In this document: positions 13,483 through 25,088 of the stretch, piece after piece | Position numbering within the stretch: the stretch's first letter is position 1 | Layout of the letters: each line of letters starts with the position of its first letter | DNA from: Pelodera strongyloides | Taxonomy: Eukaryota; Nematoda; Chromadorea; Rhabditida; Rhabditidae | Assembly: GCA_036852015.1 (NCBI GenBank) | Contig: JAANDG010000090.1 | Location: forward strand, 1-64,000 | Length of the DNA stretch: 64,000 bases | Reading direction: 5' to 3' | Position numbers and translations under genes: made by a program | The notes under the pieces: generated by a model | What the model was told of the DNA's origin: nothing | Databases searched by the model: none | What the model saw: only the letters and a program-made list of their open reading frames with translations

Positions 13483-16036
13483 TTAATAAAATACCTTGAT
13501 GGGGAGCAAGCTGTTCACTGCCGAGAGGCCCAATGATCTGGCAAGCACCATTCCAGAAGCATCCGTTCTAAACGAACGAAAATAGATGTAGCGGTAAGGA
13601 TAGAAAAGCTTTGAAGCACACAAGAACACTTCCATACCATGTCATAAAATCAAAAGTGATTACCTATACAGTCGATTTAACCAATCAATGGTGACCATCA
13701 GTGAAAGGTTGTGGCGTTGGGATGCATCCTCATATTCGCGTAGGTAAAGAACGCTACCTAAGAAACATCATAATCTGCACGGCATTTACTTCGCCACATC
13801 ATGGCATAAACTCAGCCACACCACCGTCGCGATTAGAACATTAGGTATGGGGGAATCAGAAGCGTATCACAAATAGATACAGGTTCGCGAAGCACTACAT
13901 ATATTTGGGTGGTGGTATTGAGATTTTCCCGATGGGTTTTATGCCCTGCGCTGATTTGACCACATCTGATTTGACTCCATTGTTACATACGACCTGAAAA
14001 ACGGGCCTGGTGGTCCTGTGGCAGCGCGTTCGTCTCTAACGCAATCGACCCGAGTTCGATTCCGGCCCGTGACACCTTTGAAACCACCACCAGGCGAGGG
14101 AATCATGGGCGATCCCTCCTGGCCCTAGCCCGAAGACGTCGAGCAATTTGTCATCTGGAACTCGTCGCCTACTGCTCAGGACCTCTGCGGAACATGTTGT
14201 CATAAGCACCTACTGCAATTTTTTGCACCTACTGAGCGGTTGCTTCCAACTATGTCATCCACATCAATGGATATCTCAGACCTTTCTTCAGGTGAGCTTA
14301 CTAACTCTGATTATGAGCAAATCATTAAATGCTCTCACAATGAATTCTCTTCTATTCTCTCTAAGTTGAAGTCACCGGATGCTTCCTTGACCATTTGCGG
14401 AGAAGAGTTAAATATTCTTCGGAAGGCCGTTCTTGGTCTTCATACTTTTGCTGTAGAAACCCTGCAGGGTAAGAGCGCTGTTCTCCTACAAGTGGTCAAG
14501 GAAGAGAAAAGACTTCGGTCAGCGGTGTTCTCTATGAAAGTTGAGGGCGATCATTCTGTGCAGGGAAACCTGTCGCCTGAGGAGTCGGCTACTAGAGCTT
14601 TAGATGCCGAAATTAAAGAAGAGATGAAGATTCGTTCCATTCTCAGTTTTTTGAAGGTGAAGGGAAAGCCCACTAACATTTACAGGATGTCTCCGCATTT
14701 AGTGAAAGTTGAGTTGCCTTCTCGGGGAGCGTTAATGGCTCTTCTGGCAAGGAGAAAGTTGCTCAAAAACAGTGCGTATAAGAATGTATTTGTGAGGGAG
14801 TCTTTGACCAGGGAAGACCGTGAACGGGATCGGGAGCTTCGGAGACGGCGCGCGTATTGTGAGGAAGCGGCACCTGGGCAGTGGGTTCTGTACAAGAACA
14901 CCCTCCGGTTGCGCTCCGATATCAATACCGACCGAACTGCCGAGGCTCCTGCCCCACCCGACGGTTGGCTTGGTCCTCACTCCGGTGCTACGCCAGCTAA
15001 GCGCATAAAAAACTAAGTCGAGCGCAACCTATAGAGACGACTATCAAGGCTTATTATGTTAATGCTATGAGTATTTTAAAAAGGGTTAACGAACTTCATG
15101 CTTTAATAGTACAAGAAAATTTTGATATTGTTTTGATATGCGAATCATGGTTAAAGGATCATGTCCCTAGTGGAATGATAATATCAAATCTTCCGTATCA
15201 TTTAATTAGAGAGGATAGAAAGGGTAAAAAAGGAGGAGGGTGTTGTATTTTAATTAAGAAAAGCTTACTTTGGAAACGGGTTGGGGCTAAAGCTACCAAT
15301 AATTTTGATTATTTGTGTGTAGAGTTAGAAAATGTACTTTCTGCTGCAAAATTACGTTTTGTTATTGCCTATCGTGCTCCTTCCTGTAATTGTAATTCAG
15401 TGGATGATATGCAGTTTTATGATGCTATCGCATCCTTTTTGTCTGATGGGATACCATCAATAGTTAGTGGGAGATTTCAATGTTAACACTGTGTTAACCA
15501 ATGGCACTTTCTTTAATAAGTATGGCAAGCAATTCATAAATTTCGTAGATGCACTGGACCTCTTTTCGCATATTAACCAGCCAACACGTAAGGCAAATCA
15601 ACTTGACTATCTCTTGAGTACAAATCCATGTTTAATATCCGATTCTAATGTCACTGCTCCTTTAGCAGACCATCATTCCATTACATTTCGTTGTCTTTTT
15701 CCGCAACCCGAGCAACTGTCTATTATGGTTCGAAACTTCAGACATGCAAATTGGGATAATATCTTTCGTAGTCTAAATATCGACTGGGTTTCCGGACTAT
15801 GTCCGTACAATGATTTGAATGATCTCTATGCAAATTTTTGCTCCATCGTATCTTCAGTAATTGATCAACACGTTCCATATTCTAGAGTACAACTGAGAAT
15901 CGAACAGTATCCAATTCATATTCAAAGGCTCATCCACCATAAAAATAGATTATTTCGTAATTATGTTCTTGATCCAACGGCACACTCTAATATTGAATTA
16001 GTTCGCATTTCGGCTATTTTACAAAAACACATTAGG

Positions 16037-16069
<33 letters not shown>

Positions 16070-19000
16070 GGTAAAAATTTTGGAAGTAAAAAATTTTACA
16101 ATTATATTAACTCACGCATTAGAAGCAAGGAGTCTATGGCTGCAGTTTTTAACTCCGATACACAATCAATGGTGTATGACAAAAAAGAAAAAGCGACTTT
16201 ACTTTCTAAGCAATTCCTCTCTGTTTTTACACGCGACAATGGGCATTTACCCACTGTACCAATACCCAATAATAGATTTCAACACTATATTATGGGAACC
16301 ATTTTACCATTTGATGTAGAAAAAGAACTTAGTAAATTCAAGTTTTCTGTATCTAATACTTCGGATAAGATTCCACAAATAGTTCTCAAACGATGTCGCC
16401 AACAGCTAGCAGAGCCCTTATCATACATATTTAATCTTTCCATTGAGCAGGGTGTGGTACCGAATATTTGGAAACAAGGGCTCGTTACTCCTATACCAAA
16501 AAAGAAAAATCCCAGTCTACCTGTTGACTATAGACCAATTACTATCTTGCCTTCTGCAAGTAAATGCATGGAAAAGTTTGTATTGAGGGAACTACAAAAG
16601 TGGATTACTAAGCTTAACATCATGCCATCTGAGCAATACGGTTTTGTAAAGGGTAGAAGCATTGATCTCCAATTATTAGAGTGCCAGCATATGTATGCAA
16701 AACAGATAGATGATGGTGGTTTTGTAGATGTAATATATATCGATTTGGCAAAAGCGTTTGATTCTGTTAGTCACGAGAAATTGGTATACAAACTAAGCTC
16801 ACTAGGATTACCTAACCAACTTGTTAACTGGGTACATTCTTACCTAAAGGATAGATCATTTCGTGTGAAAATTGATGATGTGCTTTCTGATGAATTTCCT
16901 GCTTCTTCGGGTGTCCCTCAAGGGGGAGTCATTAGTCCGACTTTATTTATTTTGTATCTTTCTGATCTGCCCAAATATTTAGCCGGTTGTCCTAATGTCA
17001 AAATATCCATATTTGCTGATGATGTCAAGTTATTACTTCAATATTCCACTTCTTCTCAGAATTTGGTAGATGAACTAGATATGTGTTTACGTAAACTAGA
17101 AGATTATTGTAATGAATGGCACCTAAAAATTGCTCCTCTCAAATGCGCCGCTTTACACATTGGCAGGAATAATCAACGCAATTTTTACTCTATCCAAGGT
17201 CAACTAGTCCAATCAAAAAATACTGCGCGCGATTTGGGTGTTATTTTTGATGAATCTTTGTCCTTCTCTGATCACATTTCCACTATTACCACAAAAGCTC
17301 TCCGTTGTTTCTATGGTATAAATAGAACTCTTCAACTCAGAGATCCTCGCCTTCTCATAAAAGCCTATAAAGTTTGGGTTCTGCCTATACTTGAATTTGC
17401 CTCATGCGTTTGGAATCCTTATTTATCGACTCACATAAAAGAACTGGAGGATGTGCAAGCAACAATCACGTGGATAATATTCAAAAAATGTGCGAGACCA
17501 GGTATTCTTATTCCCAGATACGCTGAGCGTCTTAAAATATTGGGCCTAATAAGCCTACAAGAACGTCGTATTCAAAAAGATCGTGTTACTTCCTTTAAAA
17601 TCTTAAAGCGAGAGGTGAATATAGACAGTGGTAAATACTATATTTGGAGACCAATGAGTAGATCAAGTTATTTCAATCTCAACGTAGAATTCAGTCGCAA
17701 AAACGTCAAATTTCACTCTTTCTTTATCAGAACGGCTAGGTGGCTTTCGAGTGTACATTTTCCACAAGAAGCATTAATATCAGAAAATTCTCAAGTTTTT
17801 AAAAACAAGCTAAAAGCAATTGACATCCTCGAGATTCTCAGGCTGGAAAAAATGGAAAACATTATATCAGTTAATCGTTGATTACTTTAGAATACGCTCA
17901 ACACCAAAGTAGTGGAAGTTACAGCTGAAGACACCACGACGGCGATAAGGATAAATATAAGCATATTTTCTTTCTTCTGCTCTCTTTCTGTCATTTCTTT
18001 TGATTTTTGTCTACTCTTGAATATGCGATGCGGGTACGGTACAACAACAACGAATGCTCATTGATTCTGAATATTAATAAGAAAATGGTTCACACAAGCA
18101 ATTAACCTTACTCTAAATACTCAAACTAGTTTAGCTATGTAGCGCATGCAGACTCCTGCGGGCGGAGGGCGGTTCTGATGCTAGGTCCCTACTTTCTTGT
18201 TATGGCCCTGAGCTATTTTGACATTGTTCAGATATAGTATACAGTTGTATTTTGGAGTGTGGCACGTTTAGGATTGCTGATATCGTGTGCACGTAGTTTT
18301 GTGTTGAGGTAACGTGGCTAAACTAGTCTAAAACTACAAAATTGTTAGCTGCTTGTGTGAATACAGTTTCTTTGATGATATGTCAGTTACAACTATTCTC
18401 TGTGGAATTTCTTTTATCTTTGGTGGATATATACATATATGCTATGCTTTTTTTCGTATTTTATCTTTGATTTACTACTTTGAATTTTAAAACTATTGAA
18501 TTCTTTCATCGTCTCTTATGGCGTTGCGCTCTTTCTAAGAGTCTAATAAACATTTCTAAACATTTCTAAACCTTGAAATTGTACTTTGAACTCCCTTGAA
18601 TTGCTCTTGAAGCGTAAAACAAATTTAAAATTTAAATTTAAGCAAGGCTCTAACCCACCAATATCCGCCCCGTGACTAAGTGCTTTCTGAAGGGCATTTG
18701 TAAGATGGATTGCATCGCTCCATCCCATATTAACTCCTTGACCAGCAAGAGGATGAACTCGATGAGCAGCATCGCCCAGCACGCATGCGCGGGTACACAC
18801 GTATCTAAAAACGAAGAGAATGAGCCGTGTAAGGAAGTAAATAACGAAAAGCACTAACTATTGACACCTGCTAAGAAACGCCCTAAACAATTTAGTTGCA
18901 ACACACACACACAAAACAGATTGTGTCAAGCGTTGGCGCCTGCAACTTATTTTGAGGAGTCGTAACTCACGAGTGGGCGTGTACAAATCCCAAAGGGAAG

Positions 19001-21566
19001 GCTGCCCTCGTATCCGACTGCAGGGAAATAACATGAGGAGGCAGAGTGGGTATCTGAAAATGTAAGGATCACATTTTAGGAGTATGGGGAATTTCAGAGC
19101 CGAGCGGAACAGGTCTGTGTTTAAGGGACAAGCCCATCAAATAAAACCCATATTTACGATATGTTCATAATTAACATACAGCATTTTTATTACATTATAT
19201 ACAAACCAAATTTCACCTAAATTCACCCTGGGAACTTTTTCATATGAGCTCATCGTATATGTATACCGTAAAACTGCAGATTTCAATGATGTATATGCAA
19301 ATCTTGGTCGTATTATTTCACGATATTGGTCGCATTATTTCACGATATATTTGCATAGACGGCTTTGATATCTGCAGTTTTACGGTTTGAATATACGACG
19401 AGCGCATTAAAGAATGTCCCTTTTGAAGGGTTGCTCGATAAAAGAAGACTAGTAAAAAGAAGCACCAACAATACCTTATTTCCTGCACATAATCTTTCCA
19501 CCATGAAGAGTGTTTTGTTCACAGTCGAGTTTTGATGCTCATCAGTAGTCTGGAATAGTGATGAGCCTATGTTCACGAAGAAACAATTTGGCGACAGAGT
19601 TACAGAAAACTTGCAATTTAGATTAGATCAGCAGTTGCGCTACCTAGATGAAAAAATTAACCTCGCTTACCAAGGCGTGATTTAGTTCATCTACAAATGA
19701 ATCAGTCGGGAGGGACTTCAATCGTTCCGCTTCTTCTGGAGACGTTGTCCAAACGAGCGACGACAACTCTAAACAGCACTGCAGGAAGTCACAGCAAAGC
19801 AAAAAGTCGCGCAGTACCAGTACCGCAGTAGCCGCGCGCAAATTTCAAACTGGCGCTCTCCGCTCTAGTGGCGCACATCCGCACACGCGGCCCACACTCA
19901 AAAATATGCCAACTTAAACTGGGCTCTAAGACTTCTAACAACATTCAACATCATGCTGGCTGAATACAACGAATCATAAGCGATAATTATACGCGAAGTA
20001 GTTCAACCAACCTGAAGATAAAGGCAACAACGCAATTGGGCCGTTATTTGTAAATCTCTGCCACGCAATATTATTCTTTGGATCGGCATCGTCAGGCTGG
20101 AACGGCATGTTATTGAAATGACACTAAAATCGCTAGAAAGCCCCATCGCTCAATGACAGTCCATGAGTCCATCTCCAGATTCTCGCACATTATAATGTTA
20201 GCATATAGCATTAGCACTTCCTTCATGAGAAAACAGTAATTCACACCTGTATTTTCAACGTGGCAACAATTCCCATTTGTCCGTAATCGAATCCAGTGTA
20301 GTCAACTCCCATCGATTCACGCACACGCGACCGGAATCCATCAGCACCCACCTAGAATAGGTTTTTTTTCATTGTCAGTCGAGCTAATTGGTGTGTCGTG
20401 TATGCCATGCAGCGCGACCTACTTATAAAGAAGAAACCAACCACAAGCGACGTTGTGATATTCTCCGCTCCTTCAAGTTTTAATACGGCCAAATCGCTTA
20501 GATCAGTAGGAAGACTGAAATATGATTAATTTACATGAGATGGAAAAGGCAAGAGAACTTTTCCCAGCACTGCATATTTTTCGACGAAGGAAGAACGCAG
20601 GTGAGAAACATTTCCGTCGTCCCGAGAATACGGGCTATTAACGCAACTTACTGGCAATCGTCGAGTTTCGTTTGACTCCTAACTTTCACGTTCTTCATGC
20701 CATCCAATTTATCATTCAAACATCCAACAATAGCGTCATTTTCTACAATGAAGGCGACGTCTGCACCGGCATCCCTGTCAAATTCGATGTGTGCGCGAGA
20801 ACACGAGTCAAGGACCTGTAAGGCACAGTCGGGTAAGTTCATAGACTTCAAATCTTGTAAGCCTAAACCTAAGCCTAAGCAACTTGTAATCAATTATCAA
20901 ACAAAATCTACGTCTGACCCACACAGGCACACGCATAGTTGCTTACTATTTGAATTATTCACATTTTACCTGCAGCTTTTTCACATTTTGTACTCGATAA
21001 TTTTTCAATCGATCCCAGATGCCGAGCTCTGAATTTGGTATTACAAAGAACGAATCATCACATGAAACCCTAAGATAAATGGAGTACGTTAAAAAGTCAA
21101 AAATGATTTAAGCTAGTACAATCCAACTGTGAAAACACAACAAAGAACATCACCCACTTTGAAAGAGTTGTATCGACTGTGGAGATACGGCGGACACACG
21201 GTTACTGTAGTTGATGGGCGGGGTCTTAGAAAGAGAGGCGGGGCGTGATGCCTCCAAGACCAGAATCTTACGGTCATGGAATGCAGGACAACTACCTGAA
21301 GGAAGGCAGAGAAAAGTTACATCAAGTGATACAATTCTCTAGGGGTTTATTTACCAAAAATAGACTCAAAATTTACCATTTTTCAAACGACGAAATACCT
21401 CATGTAACATACTATTGTTTAACCAGTCAAAACTACCCGTCCAAGTAAGACTACACAAACCTAAACTTGCCGCCACTGCATTTCCAACAAGTCCTCCTCC
21501 AACCACCACTACATCATAATGCGTAGCCGTTGATAACTTACGTACACCTAATCGTCCAGCGAACAT
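13483..21566 (-). CDS. coq-6: COQ6 ubiquinone biosynthesis FAD monooxygenase
   Basis: COQ6 is a mitochondrial flavin-dependent monooxygenase acting on the coenzyme Q ring. Thirteen exons (descending): 21566-21461, 21295-21158, 21028-20970, 20815-20652, 20514-20442, 20351-20247, 20096-20012, 19768-19671, 19549-19475, 19053-18971, 18804-18659, 13757-13664, 13567-13483. They join in frame to about 436 aa; relatives are about 450-480. Visible motifs are the N-terminal FAD site [12 protein letters not shown], the inter-domain [12 protein letters not shown], the C-terminal FAD motif [19 protein letters not shown], and the tail [17 protein letters not shown]. The start follows a TTTCAG acceptor by 10 bases, suiting trans-splicing. 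Intron 11 is 4.9 kb because a LINE lies in it on the opposite strand; intron 9 holds a foldback element. The last codons are uncertain: reading on gives VFY-stop, while a 32-base intron would give SQ-stop. The family usually has a slightly longer tail. Confidence 0.93.
14001..14070 (+). other. tRNA-like LINE 5' leader
   Basis: The 70-base segment starts ACGGGCC and ends GGCCCGT, which pair perfectly as a 7 bp acceptor-like stem. Inside are an A-box-like GTGGCAGCGCGTTCG and a B-box-like GAGTTCGATTCC. No good anticodon arm is visible, so it is not a functional tRNA. The same head and the 110 bases after it recur in two SINEs at 28.3-28.5 and 29.5-29.9 kb. It may be a polymerase III style promoter for the LINE or a captured SINE. 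Confidence 0.65.
14240..15016 (+). CDS. LINE ORF1, nucleic-acid-binding-like protein
   Basis: A 258-codon open frame precedes ORF2 by 50 bases. The start may instead be the second methionine at 14252. The C-terminal half has the pattern [18 protein letters not shown] then [18 protein letters not shown], a basic and acidic alternation like the RNA-binding (RRM-like) ORF1 proteins of LINEs, followed by a Pro-rich tail. No zinc knuckles are seen. It would coat the LINE RNA. The frame is intact. Assignment rests on position and pattern rather than a diagnostic motif. Confidence 0.75.
   Translation: MLPTMSSTSMDISDLSSGELTNSDYEQIIKCSHNEFSSILSKLKSPDASLTICGEELNILRKAVLGLHTFAVETLQGKSAVLLQVVKEEKRLRSAVFSMKVEGDHSVQGNLSPEESATRALDAEIKEEMKIRSILSFLKVKGKPTNIYRMSPHLVKVELPSRGALMALLARRKLLKNSAYKNVFVRESLTREDRERDRELRRRRAYCEEAAPGQWVLYKNTLRLRSDINTDRTAEAPAPPDGWLGPHSGATPAKRIKN
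15067..17881 (+). pseudogene. LINE ORF2: endonuclease and reverse transcriptase, frameshifted
   Basis: The first part (15067-15486) is an exonuclease-endonuclease-phosphatase type endonuclease with the ICESW glutamate and the VIAYRAP motif. Its remaining motifs GDFNVN, DYLLST and ADHHS continue in another frame from about 15467, so a one-base indel near 15,470 breaks the protein. The second part (to 17881) is reverse transcriptase with [51 protein letters not shown] and the catalytic FADD. A run of 29 adenines at 16037-16065 encodes lysines between the two domains and keeps the frame. The protein would nick target DNA and copy LINE RNA in place; this copy cannot do so without frameshifting. 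Confidence 0.9.
18340..18560 (-). mobile_element. SINE-like dispersed repeat, headless copy
   Basis: This segment matches 24,740-25,140: CAGTTTCTTTGATGATATG, a TGTGGAATTTCTT block, ATCTTTGGTGGAT, an AT tract, then GCGCTCTTTCTAAGAGTC. On the minus strand the order is that of a SINE body. The tRNA-like head present in the other copy is not seen. It supplies the empty site for the MITE nested in that copy. It lies between coq-6 exon 11 and the LINE. Confidence 0.65.
19121..19430. mobile_element. Foldback element FB1
   Basis: It starts TTAAGGGACAAGCCCATC and is homologous to the left arm of FB2 (28,939-29,349). Inner arms GTATACCGTAAAACTGCAG and CTGCAGTTTTACGG face each other; the right outer arm is eroded, ending near GTCCCTTTTGAAGG. 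It lies in coq-6 intron 9. Confidence 0.75.
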
Positions 21567-22323
21567 GTGCCGTCGACTGAAATGTTAACGTAGGGCAAAT
21601 ACCAAACATTATTCAGCGAAACGTAACCCAAACCAAACGCCAAGATCAACACATAACGAAAAAGAAAATGTAACTGCAGACATGCAAACTGTTCCAAATC
21701 AGCAAAAAGATCAAATGAAAAACGAATACCTTTATTAAAACACCATATAAGTCATAAGTCGTGAGAGCACCCAACAAGAAAGTATCTAAGCATTACAAAA
21801 AGATAGGTAGAGCTAAGGAGACCAGAAATCCAACAGTTCCAATTAATCATACTCAAAAATTATGCACGGATGGTAGTTACTCTGCCTTAGACAGAAATAT
21901 GACTACACACAAACTACATCAAAAGTGAAACGGTAAGGGGAGAACATGCTCAATAATACATAAAAATTCATGTTGTCTGATCAAGAAAGACAGAAGCAAC
22001 GGTTCATACAACGTGATACTTATGTATTGAAAATCCTATAATAATAAATAAACATGGCTGGGAACGATTAGTTTGTTTATATCACATCAATTTCCTTATC
22101 ACAATATTTCGACGCATATAACGAGAAGTTACACAAACGCATATAACGAGAAGTTACACGAAAAAAACAAAGATAGTATGCAGTTGTACATGATTATGCG
22201 AATTAGTATATTATAGTTATGCAGAAATGCCAATGACAATAGAATGCAAGAAGAACAGACGTAAATAAACACCAAAGTAAACTGGCCTCTCGTAATTCGT
22301 CAAAAAAAGGTTGAAATGTATGC
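21567..22323. other. Intergenic between coq-6 and the EF-hand gene
   Basis: This AT-rich stretch separates two minus-strand genes and should hold the coq-6 promoter and the 3' UTR of the EF-hand gene. A CTGAAATG at 21577 on the plus strand is the reverse complement of a TTTCAG acceptor just before the coq-6 start. A 24 bp direct duplication built on CGCATATAACGAGAAGTTAC lies at about 22,110-22,160. No gene seen. The 0.75 kb gap is longer than a typical C. elegans operon gap. Confidence 0.6.
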
Positions 22324-25034
22324 CTAGTGTTGGGGAGCCTGTTGCGCTTGCGGGGGTTGCTGGCCTTGAGGCGGTTGTTGGCCTTGTTGTTGTTGCATTT
22401 GCTGCTGGTGAGCTCTGCAAATGTGCAAATAAACAAAAATATAATAGCTACAAAACAAAGTGGACGAAGCGAAGCAATATAGCATGTAGTTTATGAATAT
22501 GAACTTTTTTTTGGACAGCTACAAGGCTATGTATTATATACAAATTGTGTGTCATTATCTGGAATTCTCGATACAGAATGTAAAACCCAAACTATTAGCG
22601 GCGTATCGCTATTGCTCAAACAAAGGATAGAATGTGACATTCTTGAGTATAATTTGTACAACCTTTATACAACTCAGAAACCAGAACAGAGAATTATAAT
22701 CATCCGAACAGGAAATGAATAATTCAAATTACGATTTTATCTTGCTAATGTGATATCTTGACATATTAAAACTAAGAAACTTAAAAAAAAGTACCGAAAA
22801 ACTTTTAACATTCGATCAGAAAAGTTTTAATAACATTTTATTACACGCAAAGCGGAATTGTTGGATAAAGAAAATTTACCTGGCCTGATCTTCCCTCATC
22901 TTCTGTGCTTTCAAAAACTCTCCGTAGTCAATCTGTCCGTCTCCATTGAAATCGTCTTCACGGAGGATTGAATCAATCATCGATTCAAGTTCAACCTAAT
23001 AACACGTCTTTAAAATGGACAAAACTTGGGAAGTACACGTTTCAAATAGGATTATAACTAAACCCACACTTGGGAATTACACTTGTTTCAAAAAGGAATC
23101 ATTACTAAATCGCTTGAGAATTACAAATCGGAATCATAATTACACCCACACCCGGGAATTATCGGCCCGCGGAAAAACCAGCTAGTTTTTTACTAGTTTC
23201 CTACTAGGTGTTTAGTCGGAAAAAGCTCGGAATACGAAAGTTTGTCGGAAAAAGCTCGGAAAATCCACGGGAAAAGCTCGGAAATCGGAAACGGACAAAC
23301 AGGTCTGCTCCCGCGCTGGGCCCGCCTATTTTCCGAGCTCGGCCCGAGAACCTCAAAGTTTCCGAGCTCGGCCCGAGAATATTCTCGGAGAATACTCGGG
23401 AAATAGGCGGAAAAAGCTCGGAAATGCAAAGTTTCTCGGAAAAAGCTCGGAAATGCAAAGTTTCTCGGAAAAAGCTCGGGATTCATTAACGGAGTATGCT
23501 TCAAAGCTGAATCATAAGAAAACCACAAACAATGCTAACTAAAGGATATACAGACAGGTCGGTTACTTTTATCCTCAAATATAATATTATTATATTGCAT
23601 AAAATAAATATTCAATTGCATGATTGGAATCGCCTACCTCGGTGGGGAGAGGCGGTTGTCCTCCAGTTTGTTGATGTTGGGGACCAGGATTCTCTACAAT
23701 TATTAAGATTTAAGTGAGTGGTATACGCACAACGGTTCCGGATTATATCGTTCATTTACGGAATATGCTTATACATTAAAACAAATACAGGTACACTCCA
23801 GTTAAATTAAAATACCGGCGAAGACCAAGGTTCCAAGGTTGTTAGGAAATAAGTAATTTACAATATACAGTTAAAGCGAAATACCGGCCGGTTTTTGAAA
23901 CCTATCGTGGACAACTGAGTGCTTACGTATTTACGCTAATTTACTCGAATTTAGCTCGATTTTTTTTTATTCTAATGTATGCTCATTTGCATAAGCTGCA
24001 TAAGAATGCTGGTGTACCCGATGCGTTTCAATGTTTCAACCGGCCAGTATTTTAAACTTTATAAATTCCACAATAATTAAGCGCGCTGACAAGAAACAGC
24101 GAGCTCGTGCAAGTCACTTTAGTCACTACAAAATGTGAAGACTAGAGAAATAATGACACTAGACCAGGCCTACTCACATACTCACTCACCACTGTGGAAA
24201 TGGGTGATAGCCTTAATCAGCTCTACACCATCCAATTTTCCGTTGTGATCCAGGTCATGCATATTGAAATAATGAAACTGCAACTGCTCCGGTGTCATAT
24301 TGGCAGTTGGATCCACCTTTCCATCGAGATGTTCCTTGATATGCCTGCAAGTATGACGAAAAATGTTAAGGCCCAAAACTCCCAGTATATTCGGAAGTTA
24401 GAACTAATTCGGCGCATCACAAGGCAATGCATTTTGAACGTCAATGAGTATTAATATATCGAGTCTGGTCAAGTAGATGTCGCAACTGACAGCTTATACT
24501 ACATTGTGACTGCTCAGACTGCTGTGAGCATGGTTTGGCGATACAGAATACAGACACAAGTAGTAATTAAAATTTAATTCTCTATTTAAATAATAAAATG
24601 TAATGGGAAGAAAGTTAAATTTAAGATATGATCACAGTTTGATTATTCATATACACATGATTACAGTTTGATTAAACAGTATATGATTACATATGAGTAC
24701 AGTTTCTAAACAGTATTCATATGTATGATTACATACGAATACAGTTTCTTTGACGATATGCAGTTACAAGTATTCTCTATTAGAGTATTTATGTTGTTTT
24801 GGCGCACTTTCGCATGCGAAAGTGTCATCCATGTTATTGCAGTTTCTATAGTTGGAAACTAGTGGAATTTTACATACAGTAAGAAATTTACATACACCTG
24901 CGGCGTGTTTTGCATACACCTAATGTAAAACTGCGCGAAAATGGAAAAATCAACTTGGATGGTACTTTCGCGGCGAATTCGGGCGAAAGTGTAACATAAA
25001 TACTCTATATGGAATTTCTTCTTATCTTTGGTGG

Positions 25035-25088
<54 letters not shown>

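Larger units (their letters stand above)
14001..17960 (+). mobile_element. CR1/jockey-type LINE retrotransposon
   Basis: A near full-length non-LTR retrotransposon has a tRNA-like leader, ORF1 (14240-15016), ORF2 (15067-17881) and a short 3' tail. Both boundaries are approximate; the left one is set at the tRNA-like stem and the right one at an AT-rich sequence about 80 bases after ORF2. The clade is inferred from the apurinic-type endonuclease plus a reverse transcriptase with the FADD active site; a phylogeny would settle it. It is inserted in intron 11 of coq-6, antisense to that gene. ORF2 carries a one-base frameshift, so this copy is probably inactive, though recent enough to keep both frames largely open. 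Confidence 0.9.

Noticed and set aside
14001..14070. Functional tRNA gene in front of the LINE
   Set aside because: No anticodon arm despite a good end stem and B box; it recurs as part of SINEs.
23193..23528. Coding frames through the CTCGGAAA array, with RAFSE-like repeats
   Set aside because: Frames are open on both strands because the motif lacks stops; the stretch lies in an intron of a well-supported gene.
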